A stretch of DNA of 64,000 nt from contig NC_135553.1 in the NCBI RefSeq assembly GCF_964340395.1, positions 6,285,501 through 6,349,500 of the forward strand, written 5' to 3'. The notes beneath the pieces are model-generated. The model saw only the letters and a list, made by a program, of their open reading frames with translations, searched no databases and had not been told where the DNA came from. Position 1 is the stretch's first letter. Each line of letters begins with the position of its first letter. Made by a program: the position numbers and the translations under genes. Shown here piece after piece: positions 1-60,299 of the stretch. This stretch comes from Glandiceps talaboti (taxonomy: Eukaryota; Hemichordata; Enteropneusta; Spengelidae).

Positions 1-1030
1 TCAAAAAAGAGGATGTTTTACAGAATTTTCCCTAATTGGGAATGTTGGTGTTTCATTGTTAATTTCTCCTTGACTAGAGTCCAGGGTGTCGTAGACAGTA
101 CACATTGGATTAACAACTACATTGCACAAAGTGGTATGGTTATCAGAAGCATACAACAACCTATTACAGGAGCAGAAGTATATCGTTGTATAACTATTTA
201 ATGATACATTTGACTCTCTAAGTTATAGTGTTGGGTATATGGTTATCAGATCATTATTCTTGATACCTCAGTGAAATTGAGATTTTATGACTTGGGCTTG
301 TCCAAAAAAATAATAAAATATTCAGTTTTTTGGTCAACCCATGACTTGTACTCCATGTGCAACCCATACAAGTCTTGATTCTGTCCCATATTTCTTATCA
401 ACATCTAACCGTTCTTTCGTTGACAGGTGTCTGACAACCTGGCACACCATTGTTGTGCCTAAATGGGTCCAATTAGCCTGTCTATAGCCAAATTAACTTT
501 GAGTTTACATTCGCTTTCCTTTCATGCAAGGTGAAGGGAAGATGGTTGCTAACTCTGATCCAGTGCTTGTAGAAAGGCCAACCAAGTCTAAGACTTTGCA
601 TAGTTGGTTTTCTGACAACCAAGTCCAGTACAATTTTCACCCAAATGAAAGTTTTGAATATTTTGCTAGCTGTAGAGCATATGTTATTTTCTGCTATTTG
701 TAGAATTTGTAATAAAATCAAAGTGTTGCAGAAGCATAATTTGTTTATAACTGTATGTATTTGATTTTAGTATTTATCTATACGTTTCTTGACTTGATTG
801 TGTTATACTCATATTTTTTTAAGAAGTTAGAGGAAACAGTTCAGAGACCCATATGTGAAAAGAAATCATTAGATATAACTTTGCAACGGCACTAAAATAC
901 AAATGTAGTACAATTGTGCTAATGTAAAGTGTATACAATAATGTAAATTAACCTTTTGGAAGGGCCTGCAGTGCATACATTTTTATAAAGTTAGCTTGGG
1001 CCCCCTCGAATAGAGTGAAAACATTTACTA
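1..1030. other. Upstream intergenic DNA
   Basis: AT-rich sequence upstream of ACO2. Open frames here are short (62 and 79 codons), have no recognisable domains and do not join to the downstream gene. I see no tRNA, no clear repeat family and no exon of a neighbouring gene in it. Confidence 0.5.
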
Positions 1031-1159
1031 GCTCTCAGGAAATTTCAACAACAAAACAACACCCATGACGCTGTTATCGAATCAGTGTATATTAACATTG
1101 ATTTTTTTTCGAAATGGAGAGAAAAAAAATATGGAGAAAAACAGAAAAAAAAGTATTTG

Positions 1160-1304
1160 ATTTGATGCAAGTACAGTGACGAGTGAAACGCACAAGTGAA
1201 ACGTGATAATTTTGAGCGCCCTCACCGATGGTTTTAGAAGTTGATCGAAAGCTTCGTCGTCGTCAGCGTGCACAACCGCCATATTGCAAGTTTCCGGCGA
1301 GAAA
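1160..1304 (+). promoter_or_regulatory. ACO2: ACO2 promoter / 5' UTR with YY1-type motif
   Basis: This stretch just before the ACO2 start codon is richer in CpG than its surroundings, without a TATA box at a sensible place. The sequence GCCATATTG at 1278-1286 fits the YY1 promoter consensus GCCATNTTG and lies 19 bp before the ATG, where such motifs commonly overlap the transcription start of housekeeping genes. The transcription start itself cannot be seen. The ATG context (AAA before, G after) is favourable. No iron-responsive element of the vertebrate ACO2 kind is present. Confidence 0.5.
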
Positions 1305-33526
<32,222 letters not shown>

Positions 33527-34460
33527 TGAACTGTAAATTGTAAACATAATGTGAATTTAGTTTATTTTGCACCAAAATATATAAAGCGTTGTTGTCCCAG
33601 GGTCTCATTCTGTGCCAAACCCAGACCAAAAATGTGTTGTTTTTGACTAATGTTGTGATACAGATAGAATTTGAATGCTGACAAGTCTTCTTTTTATCAA
33701 TCAGCATAGATAAGAGAAAACACTTGGCCAACACTTTTAGAAACAAACAAGGCACACAAAGTTGTTTTTATTTATTGATATAGACTGTGTGTAGTGATAT
33801 TTGGAATGGTTTTGAGTCTAATTAACTAATTGCAGGGTGAAATGACCAATGTAAAACCAGCAATGCCTTTCAAATTATTAACTGAGTTCATTCATATTTT
33901 GAAATACTTGTAAATCTGTGTACATCATAATGGTGAGGTTTTTAAGAGACAAGTTTCACTGCTAACTGACTCCGCACTTACTTTGTAATAGTACTGTTCT
34001 CAAATTTATTGTCCTAGGTCGTTTTTATAAATTTCATTCATTAAAATTAATTAAATATACATACGTACGTTCACAGTTCGGAGATCGTACGGGTAAGGAC
34101 CTACTGCTCCAAAAGGAACATCACTTGCTTAAGAGCGGAGAAAAAGAGGTTTATGATAAAAATTCAACTAACTTGCTTGTGTCTGTTGAACCCCTTGTAT
34201 GGATTTGAGTGTCTTGAAATCGACCATTTAGCTGTGCTATCCAACATGTGAAAGCAGTACATAGCTACCTCCACACCTCCCTTTTCTAGAATGACTTTCT
34301 GTTTGATTGAATGAATGGACTGTTAAAAAATACTGTAAAAAATTTGAAAATGTTGTAATTTCTCCAAATATACCAATATTGCACCATGTTTTTGTGCATT
34401 GCTCAATAATTTGTTCTGCGGATATTTACTAAATAAAAATAAAGTATACATATTTAATAC
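33527..34460 (+). other. ACO2: ACO2 3' UTR
   Basis: About 0.9 kb after the ACO2 stop without another gene, up to the tandem AATAAA signals at 34432-34443. No conserved element is recognised in it. The real end needs transcript data. Confidence 0.6.
34432..34443 (+). terminator. ACO2: ACO2 poly(A) signals (two adjacent AATAAA)
   Basis: AATAAA at 34432-34437 and again at 34438-34443, about 0.9 kb after the stop. Cleavage would be expected 10-30 bp further on. Confidence 0.6.
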
Positions 34461-34472
34461 CATTATATAATC

Positions 34473-34478
34473 TTTATT
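34473..34478 (-). terminator. BRAT1: BRAT1 poly(A) signal
   Basis: AATAAA on the - strand, 60 bp after the BRAT1 stop codon. Its expected cleavage site falls on top of the ACO2 signals on the other strand. Confidence 0.65.
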
Positions 34479-34537
34479 TCTTCAGTTACAACAAACAAAC
34501 AAAAGATTTTGTACATCTCAACACAAGAGGGCATACA

Positions 34538-50628
<16,091 letters not shown>

Positions 50629-50629
50629 C

Positions 50630-50830
50630 GCTCCACCGTAACAAACTTGTCGCTTAAGCGATCTTAGTATTTTACAAAGTTATATGTTAGCCTTCAGTTT
50701 AATCAGCAGTTCCTCTCTACCACCTTGCTTTCACTCAGATTCAACGAAAACGTGCGTGAGCATTGGGCGCCGCCATCTTTATTCTATCCCAGCATGCATA
50801 CAGAATGACCCCTTGACACGGGGCAAACTC
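50630..50830 (-). promoter_or_regulatory. BRAT1: BRAT1 promoter region with ZNF143, YY1 and CCAAT motifs
   Basis: Read along the BRAT1 strand, the order is: a TCCCAGCATGC core (the + strand sequence at 50787-50797) resembling the ZNF143/Staf site, then AAAGATGGCGGCG (YY1-type, 50780-50768), then CCAAT (50766-50762), then the ATG at 50628. Such CpG-containing, TATA-less arrangements are typical of housekeeping promoters. The transcription start is not determined. Confidence 0.6.
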
Positions 50831-50839
50831 CTTTACAAG

Positions 50840-52650
50840 AGCCTACAGCTAGCTGCAGTGTTGTACTAGCCTAGTCTATACGGTATCGTTACGATTTACA
50901 CCTCCACTCACGTTAGAGACCACGTTAACATCCAGAGTGTTGGCATCAAGACTAGTGTTTACACAAATACAAAAAAAAAATATTGAAAAAAATGACTTCC
51001 AGAAAAAAAAAAATTTTTTACATGTAACTTTACAAATTTACACATTTATATGATGTATTGTATAAAAGAATTACTGAACATAACTTCATAATGTCCAATT
51101 CGTACAGACATAACAGTAAGGGGTGGACCATTTGATATCCTGGGGATATCGGGGGGAAAAAGATGCCAAATGGATTTGCCCCAATCGGTAGCGATGTCAT
51201 ACCCCCCTACATACATATGAATATCGCCAATCCCTATAATAACGTCATTGTTCTGTATTAGGACCGTCATAGACAAGAATAAAACCATTTAGGAAAGGAA
51301 TGACGTTTACAAGCGACTATGGGTTAAACATCGGAACGAAAAACGGCACAAAAACAGACGAAAAAGCAGTCAAAATCACAGAAAACGCGACAATAATTGC
51401 AGCTAATAAGTGGTGATAGTGATAACCCCGTGGTCAGTGAAATCACGTAGGGTTTGGGGGCACACAGCCGATTTCAACTCTTGTGGACGAAAACAAAATT
51501 TTTAGGAGGCGACGTAAACATTTAGAGGTCACATGGGTTCAATATTACTCACCAGTCTACTCCTGAAATCGTGGAAAGGCCAAACTAAATCAAACGCCCC
51601 TCAACGTACCTTGTGCTCTTGTTCAAACAAAAGCTCATAATGACAGAATTGATGGAAACATGTCTTCCTGAAGTGCCACATGGTTACATGGACTGGCCAA
51701 TCACTGGTCTGTTGCTCACAATGGCTTGCTCATTTGTGTACACATCCTCAAACCCGATTGGCCAATTTGTGACCACACACAGGTGCGTTGATGTCCTGAA
51801 TTCAAAACCTTGATCTTACCAACATTTTCAGTGAAGTGAGGATTCATCTTTTTGATGGTGTCATTCAGCTGCATTTAACTATATTTGACCGAGAAATGTT
51901 ATCTTTAATAATATGTTTTTAAACATTTGATATTGGTGTGAACGTTGTGTAAGACGAACCATTACAGAATGTGCGACAAGAGAACGGAAGAAAAAAAACG
52001 GATGGAAACTACCCGAATGACGTTAAATTACATAAACATGATAAGGCATTTTATTAAGTAAATTATTGATTTATATGTCGTGTATATGCATATTTAAAAG
52101 GACGGGACCTTTACATGCAACCACACAAGTCGTAGACCGAGATTCTTTAATATTCACAAAGACATGTACATGGTACATTATTAGAGCAACAGCCGTTCTC
52201 GCCTAAATTTTCACCATGTATGGTAAATCTGCAGAGCACCGTGGGCCATGCAAACTTTTAGAAATTTTATAAATATTTCATTGTGATTTTTTGGTAATTT
52301 AGAGTTTTTATACTTGTTATCTCAAAGGACACGATAGACCCAGTGACTGCAGCACCGCAGGGAATCTAGCAATTCCATGAAAAAATAAACTAGCGACAGC
52401 TCGGCTTCGTTTGATTGATTCCAACGTTGTCAGACAGTGAGTTAATCCACCGAGTCCCCTCCAAAATCAGGTCAACAAATTCTGATTTCTTTCTTCTTTT
52501 TTAGACACGCCAAATTAATTTTAGACTAACTTGCCTCAGACAAATCACGACTCTCAATTCATTAATACAAGAATCTGAGTATGAAAAACACGATTTAATT
52601 ACAAATTAGATTTGCCCACACTCGCCGATGAAAACACTATGCTATGGGTT
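50840..52650. other. Intergenic DNA, no gene seen
   Basis: No exon with recognisable homology. A 66-codon frame at 51613-51813 lacks any domain. Two GGCCAAT strings at 51694 and 51760 are CCAAT-like but have no other promoter context. Confidence 0.45.
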
Positions 52651-52662
52651 TCATAATTTTGA

Positions 52663-52920
52663 TAAGGAGCAAGATCAATAATTCAATGTAGGATAGAAAA
52701 AAATAAATTCTTGTACTTTAGCCTCAGACCCCCCCCCCCCACACACACACACACACCTCCATTGTACTTTCTGGTCCAAAACAGACTCATTTGATAAAAG
52801 TAAAATTGATTTTTGTAGGATGAGAACTAAAATGGCTCCAACCACCCCACCCCCTACCCCCATCGCAAAGTAAAAGAATTTAGTTTTTTATCCTACATTG
52901 AACTATTGATCTTGCCCCTA
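52663..52920. mobile_element. Foldback MITE-like element, about 258 bp
   Basis: GGAGCAAGATCAATAATTCA-ATGTAGGATA on the left and TATCCTACATTGAACTATTG-ATCTTGCCCC on the right are long inverted repeats; the arms are about 50 bp with few mismatches. The middle contains a C-run, a short CA repeat and a CCACCCC run. No coding capacity. Confidence 0.7.
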
Positions 52921-53179
52921 AGACACACAGAACTCCGAAATACTGATGAGACAATATTGATTGTTCGTTATCTTATGTAATGCTATGGTGCACACGACAA
53001 TGTGACATGCATCTGGTTTGATAATCTTGCTAAACATTGCAATATTTTATCGTCTAGCAACATAAATATAAGTCCTGTCATGCTATTGTTACTTTTTAAT
53101 CCTTTTAAACATCACCTACAGCCAAGTAGCCCATGCAAAGTCAATGCAGCAGTGTAAGGTTTTGTCGCATCAGACAATG

Positions 53180-53330
53180 AAATATAACAGCTTGTAAGTA
53201 ATAATTTCTTCTTGCCAGACGATAAAATGTAGCAATGTCCAGTGAGACAACGTTCTGTTTCAAGTTATCTGGCTTCTATAATTTTATTTGCGAAATGTTA
53301 GATTGAAATGCGCTCCGTGTCTGAAATGTA
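53180..53330 (+). repeat. Dispersed repeat, copy 1
   Basis: GACGATAAAATGTAGCAATG and GACAACGTTCTGTTTCAAGT-TATCTGGCTTC resemble 61003-61110 (GATGATAAAATGTAACAA, GACAACGTTTTGTTTCAGGC). Family unknown. Confidence 0.5.
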
Positions 53331-54376
53331 CTTTTTGAGATTACTTAGTATGAATGTTAAAACAAATGTCTTTTTACAGTAACTGTTATAGTTGTTAGAT
53401 ACGCAATGAAGTAAAGACTGAAGATTGCGAGTGTTTTGAATGGATGGTGACACCTTGTTTAAATAATGTACGATTGGATAAGCCCATACATTCTTGAGTT
53501 TCTCTCGAGTTGCACAAGGTTATAAAATCATCGTGTAGAGGGATAGATAACTAGCGTGCCTAGAATAAATGTTTTAGTGACAATTTATATTTAAGAACTG
53601 ACATACTACAGCTGCATGTAACTACCTATAAATGACATCATTTTTTTCAGGATCAAATGTGTAAAGAATCGATTTGATGGCGTCTAATGGCCGCTCTGAA
53701 TACAAGTCAGTGATGTGCGGTGTCTCTACGATGCCCACACAGCACGGCAGATGATGATGAAAAACATGCATCAACCGATAACCTCTGACTCGCCCGATTA
53801 TTCCTTAGCTATAGTCTAAGTTGATGAAATCCAAATATAGTCATTATGTATAGAGGTTGATAGTTTAGCGGCGACCTAAATCTGTCTATAGACTGTGAAT
53901 GTGATAGTAAAACAAAACCTGTCTGGGTTACAGTCTCTCGTGAATACAGAGCAAAGACTATGGACAAGAAGTGTCACCCTAGAAACCATACAACGTACGA
54001 CACATTTCAGAATTGTATGAAAGTCATCGATCCTTTCAGTGAAATTAGATTCCTGACAGTCTTCCAACGACTCTAGATCTGTTCTCCATTTAATCTGTTT
54101 TCTTACTGACATTTGTGATTGGTATTCGACATCGTGGCATTACTTCCAACCCTGTATTGAAATCGAAAGGCCAAAAATATAGCCGGACACGTTCTATGTT
54201 TTGTTAGAAGTCAGACCAATATTGAGAACTGGGGTAGGAATTACTTCGCAAGCAAATGCAAACCCAGACAGCTTTCAAAATTGAGCTACCTTTGAATATC
54301 AATAGATATGAATAAGTCTATCTATAATTTTGATAACGCTACCGCTTAGCCTCGGTTTACAAAGCAAATACAAATC

Positions 54377-54451
<75 letters not shown>

Positions 54452-54472
54452 AACATCAACAACAACAACAAC
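54377..54472. repeat. (CAA)n-(CGA)n trinucleotide repeat
   Basis: About fourteen CAA, then about ten ACG, then more CAA units. Apparent open frames through it (poly-Val, poly-Leu) are repeat artefacts. Confidence 0.97.
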
Positions 54473-55785
54473 CAAAAAAACATTTCTGGAGTAGGAGCCT
54501 TGCACTTGCAAAGCACCCTTAAAATAAAATCCATAACATTGTTACATTTCATTGTCTAAATTGAAAAAATTAGTGCAAGCATACAGGTACACTAATTCGA
54601 CCTACTTTGGGTTCAAAACTTATATAATGGCCATAGTTGACTTGATAACATCGACAGTATTGTTATTTGATGATATCGCTACGGGCAACTTCGTCTATAT
54701 TTTACATACAGCGTTTGTTTTATAGAAGGGGCGAACACTATACCTTCTACAGGGACGACCCCACTCTTAATCTTACAAACACGCACATATAAGCTATGGC
54801 TATCCTTAACGATTGCATAAGCAACACAAAATGATGACTATCGCCTTTAATAAGTCTACTCAAAGTAGGAAGCATCGTTGTCAAAATCACAAAGAAAACG
54901 TGGCGAGATCGTTCATGAAATCTGTTTATAAGCTTTTGTTTGTTTTAAATGGTTATTACAGTTTTGGACACCATAAGTTAAGTTTCCATCAATTTTCATT
55001 TTCTCCCATCTAAAATGATCATTTTCACCCACTAAAACGTTATGTAATGAGATACCTGGGCTGAGCAATTACAGTTGAAAATCTTCAAACCACTTCAATA
55101 TCCTGAAATGTTACTCTATTTGACCTATTTATTAATTTGACCCAGTTTCACGGGCGTTGATGATGTATTCTCTCTGAGTTCTTCAAGGGATATTATTATG
55201 TGACATTATAAATGGGAAAAAAATCGTTGGATAAGTAAACAGACAGATGAATGGATGAATTAATGAATAAATATATAATATAAGGTAAAAAAAGATTTTA
55301 ACCAGTGACCGTGTTCCAACCTTTATAAAAAGTATAACATATCGACTTTAACAAATTGATTACTAATAGTAAATGCATTAATTTCTAATAAATGTAGAAA
55401 CCTCCTAAGTGCTCCGAAATTGACAAAATGATGCATAGAGAACAATCATCAATACATAAATGACAATTAATGGGTTTAAAAACACGTCAGGGATCTAAGA
55501 TCTTTCTGGTAAATTAAGACAAGTAACGTTGTCATGGTTACTTATCATCCGAGTCTCATAGATCAACATTGTTGTTCAAGTGTTGAAGGTTTAAACCACG
55601 TTGATGAGTTGTATGACAGGTATGTGTCAGCTTTCAAAAGTACAACATTAACAAATGTCCACTGGTTCATCGTTTCCATCCTTGTTATCGCCTACATCAT
55701 AGAATAATGGGGATTTATAATAACTTGGGTTTGTACTCACATACACTTTCCTTTCTCATATCTCTTTTACAGTTGATAGAGACAG

Positions 55786-55804
55786 AGACAGACAAACAAA
55801 CAAA

Positions 55805-55840
<36 letters not shown>

Positions 55841-55905
55841 GACAGCGAAAAAAGAGAAAAGATTCTGTTGTTTGTTTGTTTGTTTGTTTGTTTGTTTGTT
55901 TGTGT
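55786..55905. repeat. (ACAA)n-(CA)n ... (GTTT)n inverted simple repeats
   Basis: GACAAACAAACAAACA and a CA run at 55791-55836 face a (GTTT)9 run at 55868-55903. The ACAA and GTTT blocks are partly complementary and could pair. Confidence 0.9.
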
Positions 55906-58470
55906 ATGTGTGCATGTGTGAGCTTGAGTGTGGGGATGGGGGGGGGGGGGTCATGTGTGGTGGGTTCCCGTTTATGCGAATGTCTAGTTCACGTGCATTT
56001 AATGCACACGTGCATTGCATACAAATATTGATATTACATTAGTACCTCTTTCAACCAAAAAAATGTCTACCGCCTTCCTAGATAGCACGAAATGTTATAT
56101 TGGGCTTGGTGCACCTTCTGTGGGCGGAAACATATAAGATTAAAATGTCACCTGGAGTATTTTTTAACCAATTTGACAGAAGGTACTATCTGTGAAATTG
56201 GTATCTAAACGGTGGTAACAACCACGCAGATCTAATGACCGTTTCATTTTACTCACATGTAGTTCGTTGTTTTGTAAAATACTCGTTCACACACATATCC
56301 CCCTAGGTTAATATATCCAAAAGGTCTAGATTCAATTGAACTCGAAAACATGTCAAGACCAAAATACAACACATCCCCTCGTGGTTGTTAACGTATCGCA
56401 ATTGACTTCGCGAATTCACATTTCAACAACTTTACTGAGGTATAAGTTCAGGGTGTTTGAGGCTACAATCTATGACGTCACTGGTTGCCGACAACGTGTA
56501 CTCGTCTTCCGGTTTAAAAGATAACATATTAGACATACATGTACACCAAAAGTGAGAATGGTGTAACTGTAGAACATATTACCAGCCCAGTTTAATACAG
56601 GCTAAAAACTATTATGTAATGCGCTATCACTCTTACATGTACAGCTGTCTGAAATTACTAATCTTTTTTGTAGTTTGACGTCAAAATGTCAACTTAAAAG
56701 TGTAATATTACAAGATGCCTTGGAGAACGTGGTCATAACCTACGCTGATTAGGTTGGCATTCTCTCTCCAGTACACCCACTCGGTCCGGCAGCCTGTCGT
56801 CAAAAACAGAACAGGAGTGTAAAGCTCTGTAAGTCACCTAAATAGCTGTTCACATTTCATCAAGTCCATCACAAATGAAACATTGCTAAAATGTCGCGGC
56901 CATGGACTGTAGCCGCCAACAGGGGAAGTAAGCTTAGATTTAAATACCGTAGAAATGCGAATAATAGTCAAATTATGAAAAGTGGAAATATGTTGTTCTT
57001 CCTGCATTGCCGTGCTTGTTTGAGTGAGTGGTAACTACCCCACACAACATATATATCATTATGATGGTTGTACGGTTATCTCTCATACAGTTTATTGACC
57101 CGAATAAAAATCAACCAACAAGGATTGAAAGTTCTCGGTGTATTTCACCGATCCAGGTACACTGTCTCCTTGGCGGCGTTTGGTCTTCCTTTAATACATA
57201 GAACATTTCCCGAGGCATGGCCTAATCTAATAACGGCTGCACTGATTGAGCGGAAAGCAGTGCAGGAGTATCAGGCTCTTCAAGTCACCAACAGACACCT
57301 TATTAGCACTAAAAGATAACCACATAGGAATTAGCAAATGACGCGATGCAACCACCTATCCATACTACTACCGAACCTGAAAGAGCTCTCCAGCATGTTT
57401 CATATGTTTAGCACTTCTCTGATCAACAGTTCTTCAGCGATAACTAGATGACCTTTAACAAGAAGGCTAGTTGCATTCCAGAAAAACACAGTTCTTCAAA
57501 AGCTCTCTGTAATTGCTTTGCTCGAATTGGCAATTTTACCCTTATGTGTAGTTCTGTACAAAATATATTGCCGCTATCACTAGTTAACGATGACGGTCCC
57601 CATATTGCACACATCGACTTACTAGTATGTGTTTCAACAAATTCAATCCAAAAGGTGTCAAGGGAATCACGCCAGTAACCCTTGAAGAAAGTAATATTTG
57701 AAAGAAAATAGCAATGCCTACTACCAGGCATTCGTGGAAAAATCTACAGGTGAAGGAATGATGGAAGAGGGAAGGATTTTGTACAATGTGTTCAACACAA
57801 GCCAAAAATACTGTGGTATTAAACGCATAAAACCATCGCAATAGGTCAAAAATATCAACCTTACCTTAATAGATAGTCTTAGCTAATACTCCAAATCAAG
57901 ATTGTGATTTAATTGAATCCCGATAGTATATTATAAAATCTTCTCCAGTTATATAGATTACAAAATCGATGGTTTCCCTGCTTCTTCTATTACACTGCTC
58001 CTTTTGAATTTCTATTATATTTATTTCTGTGGGCTACCAAAAGCTTCCTGTTAAATTTGAGGGCTTATCCCTGATATAGATGTGATCATTTTCTTGCCCT
58101 TAATCGCAAAGCTTCCTCTTTGCTCATACATAATCTTATCAACTGGCTTTCAACCTTTGCAATGTTTGCCCCGAGTAAAACCCGGCATTAGATTCTGATG
58201 AAACAAAACAGGTGTTCCTGACATGAACTTTTTAAAATAAAAGGTCATCTTTAAAGAGCAGTTAGGGTGAGATGTCGTCATCGAAACTGAAAGCTTACAT
58301 TAAAATTACCAAACATTTGCAATTTTACCATGCATTGCAGGCACGGGATGTATACATTAATCCCCAGTTCTATGCACTAGACGGTGTTCAGAAGAAGGTC
58401 GCAATTAATTCTACGTCGAAAATTCACTATGCATGTTTTGGTTTACATCACCCCACAAATGAATAATATA
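55906..58470. other. Intergenic DNA, no gene seen
   Basis: An 83-codon frame at 57068-57319 (contains SLAAFGLPLIHRTFPEAWPN) is the most protein-like stretch, but I recognise no family, and no splice partners are evident. It could be a remnant or chance. The rest has no recognisable features. Confidence 0.4.
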
Positions 58471-58479
58471 TGGCCCTAT

Positions 58480-59245
58480 CTCATGTGGAATGTGTATAAC
58501 ACCATTTATATGTGGAAAGTATAGCACCCAAAATTTGACATTTTGGTCTGAAATATGGTAGAGTAGGTGTATGTAAATGAAGATATTTTGTGACATAATG
58601 ATTCTATAAGTGATATGCAAATTAAGTCTACCAAAATGTATTTTGTGGTCAAAATCTAAATTTCCAAAAATACTGGGTAGATTAGACTGAAATTTGGTTG
58701 GGGTGTTTCTCGGGGTATGGAGATCAAGAAGTATTGATGACATGGTGATCCCATGAGTATTGTACAAATTAGGTCTAAAAATCTGAATTTTGTTATTATA
58801 AGAACTTATATTTTCAATACTACTCAGTGAATTTGTCTTTAAAAAATGGTGGGGAGGTGCCCTTCTGCGGATTTTGTTGACGACAAACTGACACAACTGG
58901 CCCCAGCAAACATGACGACGCCCTTAGCAATAGCCACATGCCAGTACATTTTGCAAAGATAACAACATCATGAGTAGACAAGTAAATAGACATTCAAATT
59001 GTACGCAAATATGCCTAGCAACAAGACCACGCCCATACCAACAGTCTAATACAGGTGTATATTGCAAATGTAACAAAAGGGAAAAGTTGGCATGTGGCTA
59101 GATCTAGGCAACTAATAGATGATCACATATATTCCTACCAAAATGGTGTATATTGCAAAGATAACAGCATGGATGAATAGGCAAATGAATAAACATCCAC
59201 ATAGTGAGTACATATATGCCTAGCAACAAGACCACGCCCATAGCA
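58480..59245. repeat. Internally repeated dispersed element
   Basis: The left part repeats an AAATTTGNNNTTTTGGTCNN-AAAT pattern about three times. This creates an open frame of 161 codons on the - strand (58411-58896) whose translation is itself repetitive, so I do not call it a gene. The right part holds two copies, about 205 bp apart, of GTATATTGCAAAGATAACA...ATGCCTAGCAACAAGACCAC-GCCCATA (58940 and 59148). The GACCACGCCCAT end is the complement of the repeat end at 38660 and 47430. Confidence 0.6.
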
Positions 59246-59689
59246 ACATTGAAATGGTGATGTACATTGTGTAATGAAGTGGAGTCTGAAGTTCATTTTT
59301 TGATCAATTACTCTAGGTACAGTCAACAAAGATAGAGTTTCTTTCAAACGGTATCCACTGTTTACTCTGATTTTATGGATAAGGATGACGAGACTAAGTA
59401 AATCGTAATTATGTCAAGTATAGATAAAACTATTATGATGACTGCAAAATTCATAATAGATTGTTTCCTGGATCAGGGGCAGTATTTTGATTTCCTTTTT
59501 GTTTTGCATTGTAGTCTTTATATATATTTATTTCTCAGCTGTTTTGTGCTTTTGGCTCACGTGACCTCCTTTATTCGTTCTTATGTATTTATGTAACCCT
59601 CCTCCGGGGATAAACGGAGGTATGTTAAAATACTATACTATTGTAAAGATAGCAACAGGAATAGTTAAGCAAGTTGAAAAATATTTGTT

Positions 59690-59880
59690 TTAAAATGACA
59701 TAGGGTCACGCAGACTGTCGACAGTCGCTCGCGCCTTTTCCCCCCTACGTTTTATCTAAACTGAAGTCGTTGCGGCGCTCCGATCCGGCGCAATACTACT
59801 ATAATCGCATACTGATATCGAGGGTCGATGGCCCGGAAGAACACAGGCTTCGTTCTAAAAGAAGAGTTATTGAAAACAAA
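59690..59880. other. CpG-rich patch
   Basis: It contains ACTGTCGACAGT (a palindrome), CGCTCGCGCC and GTTGCGGCGCTCCGATCCGG in otherwise CpG-poor DNA. Open frames here are short. It could be the start of an unseen transcript or the 5' part of a recent transposon. Confidence 0.35.
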
Positions 59881-60299
59881 CTCTTTGATTCTGGGTGTGT
59901 ATATTTAACTGTATGTGTCTGTGTATGTGTCTCTTTGGTCTTTTTTCCGGAATCGTTTGTTTGTTGGTTTTCCCAAATGAAATAAATTACTTATTTATTG
60001 AACACAATAACTAAGGCGCATAAAACTTGAGTATTTCCTTATATACTACTATAGTAGTATATATTACATCTTAAAATCCGGCTTCCCTTATAAAAGTTTG
60101 TACTTAAAGATTTCGTAGACTGAGAAACGCTGTTACCATTTATCGGGATAACACACGTCGTCAAATTTAGTGCTGTTATTCCCGCCTTTTCTTTGTGGGC
60201 ACCTTACATTAAGCATTGATACACCGTCGATGCGGCAGGTTGGTACAACGAAATGATAACGTACTAAGTAAACGTTTATGAGTTCATATTTCGAAATGA

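Noticed and set aside
1160-1304. Possible iron-responsive element before ACO2 (CAGTGA at about 1175)
   Set aside because: Vertebrate ACO2 has a CAGUGN-loop IRE. Here the bases on either side of CAGTGA do not pair, and the later CAGCGTG does not fit the loop.
54299-54552. Poly-Val / poly-Leu frames
   Set aside because: Translation of the CAA/CGA trinucleotide repeat.
57068-57319. 83-codon frame as a gene
   Set aside because: Moderately protein-like composition but no recognisable family, promoter or splice partners.
58411-58896. 161-codon open frame on the - strand
   Set aside because: The translation repeats itself about every 40-50 residues, and the DNA is a dispersed repeat. No known domain.
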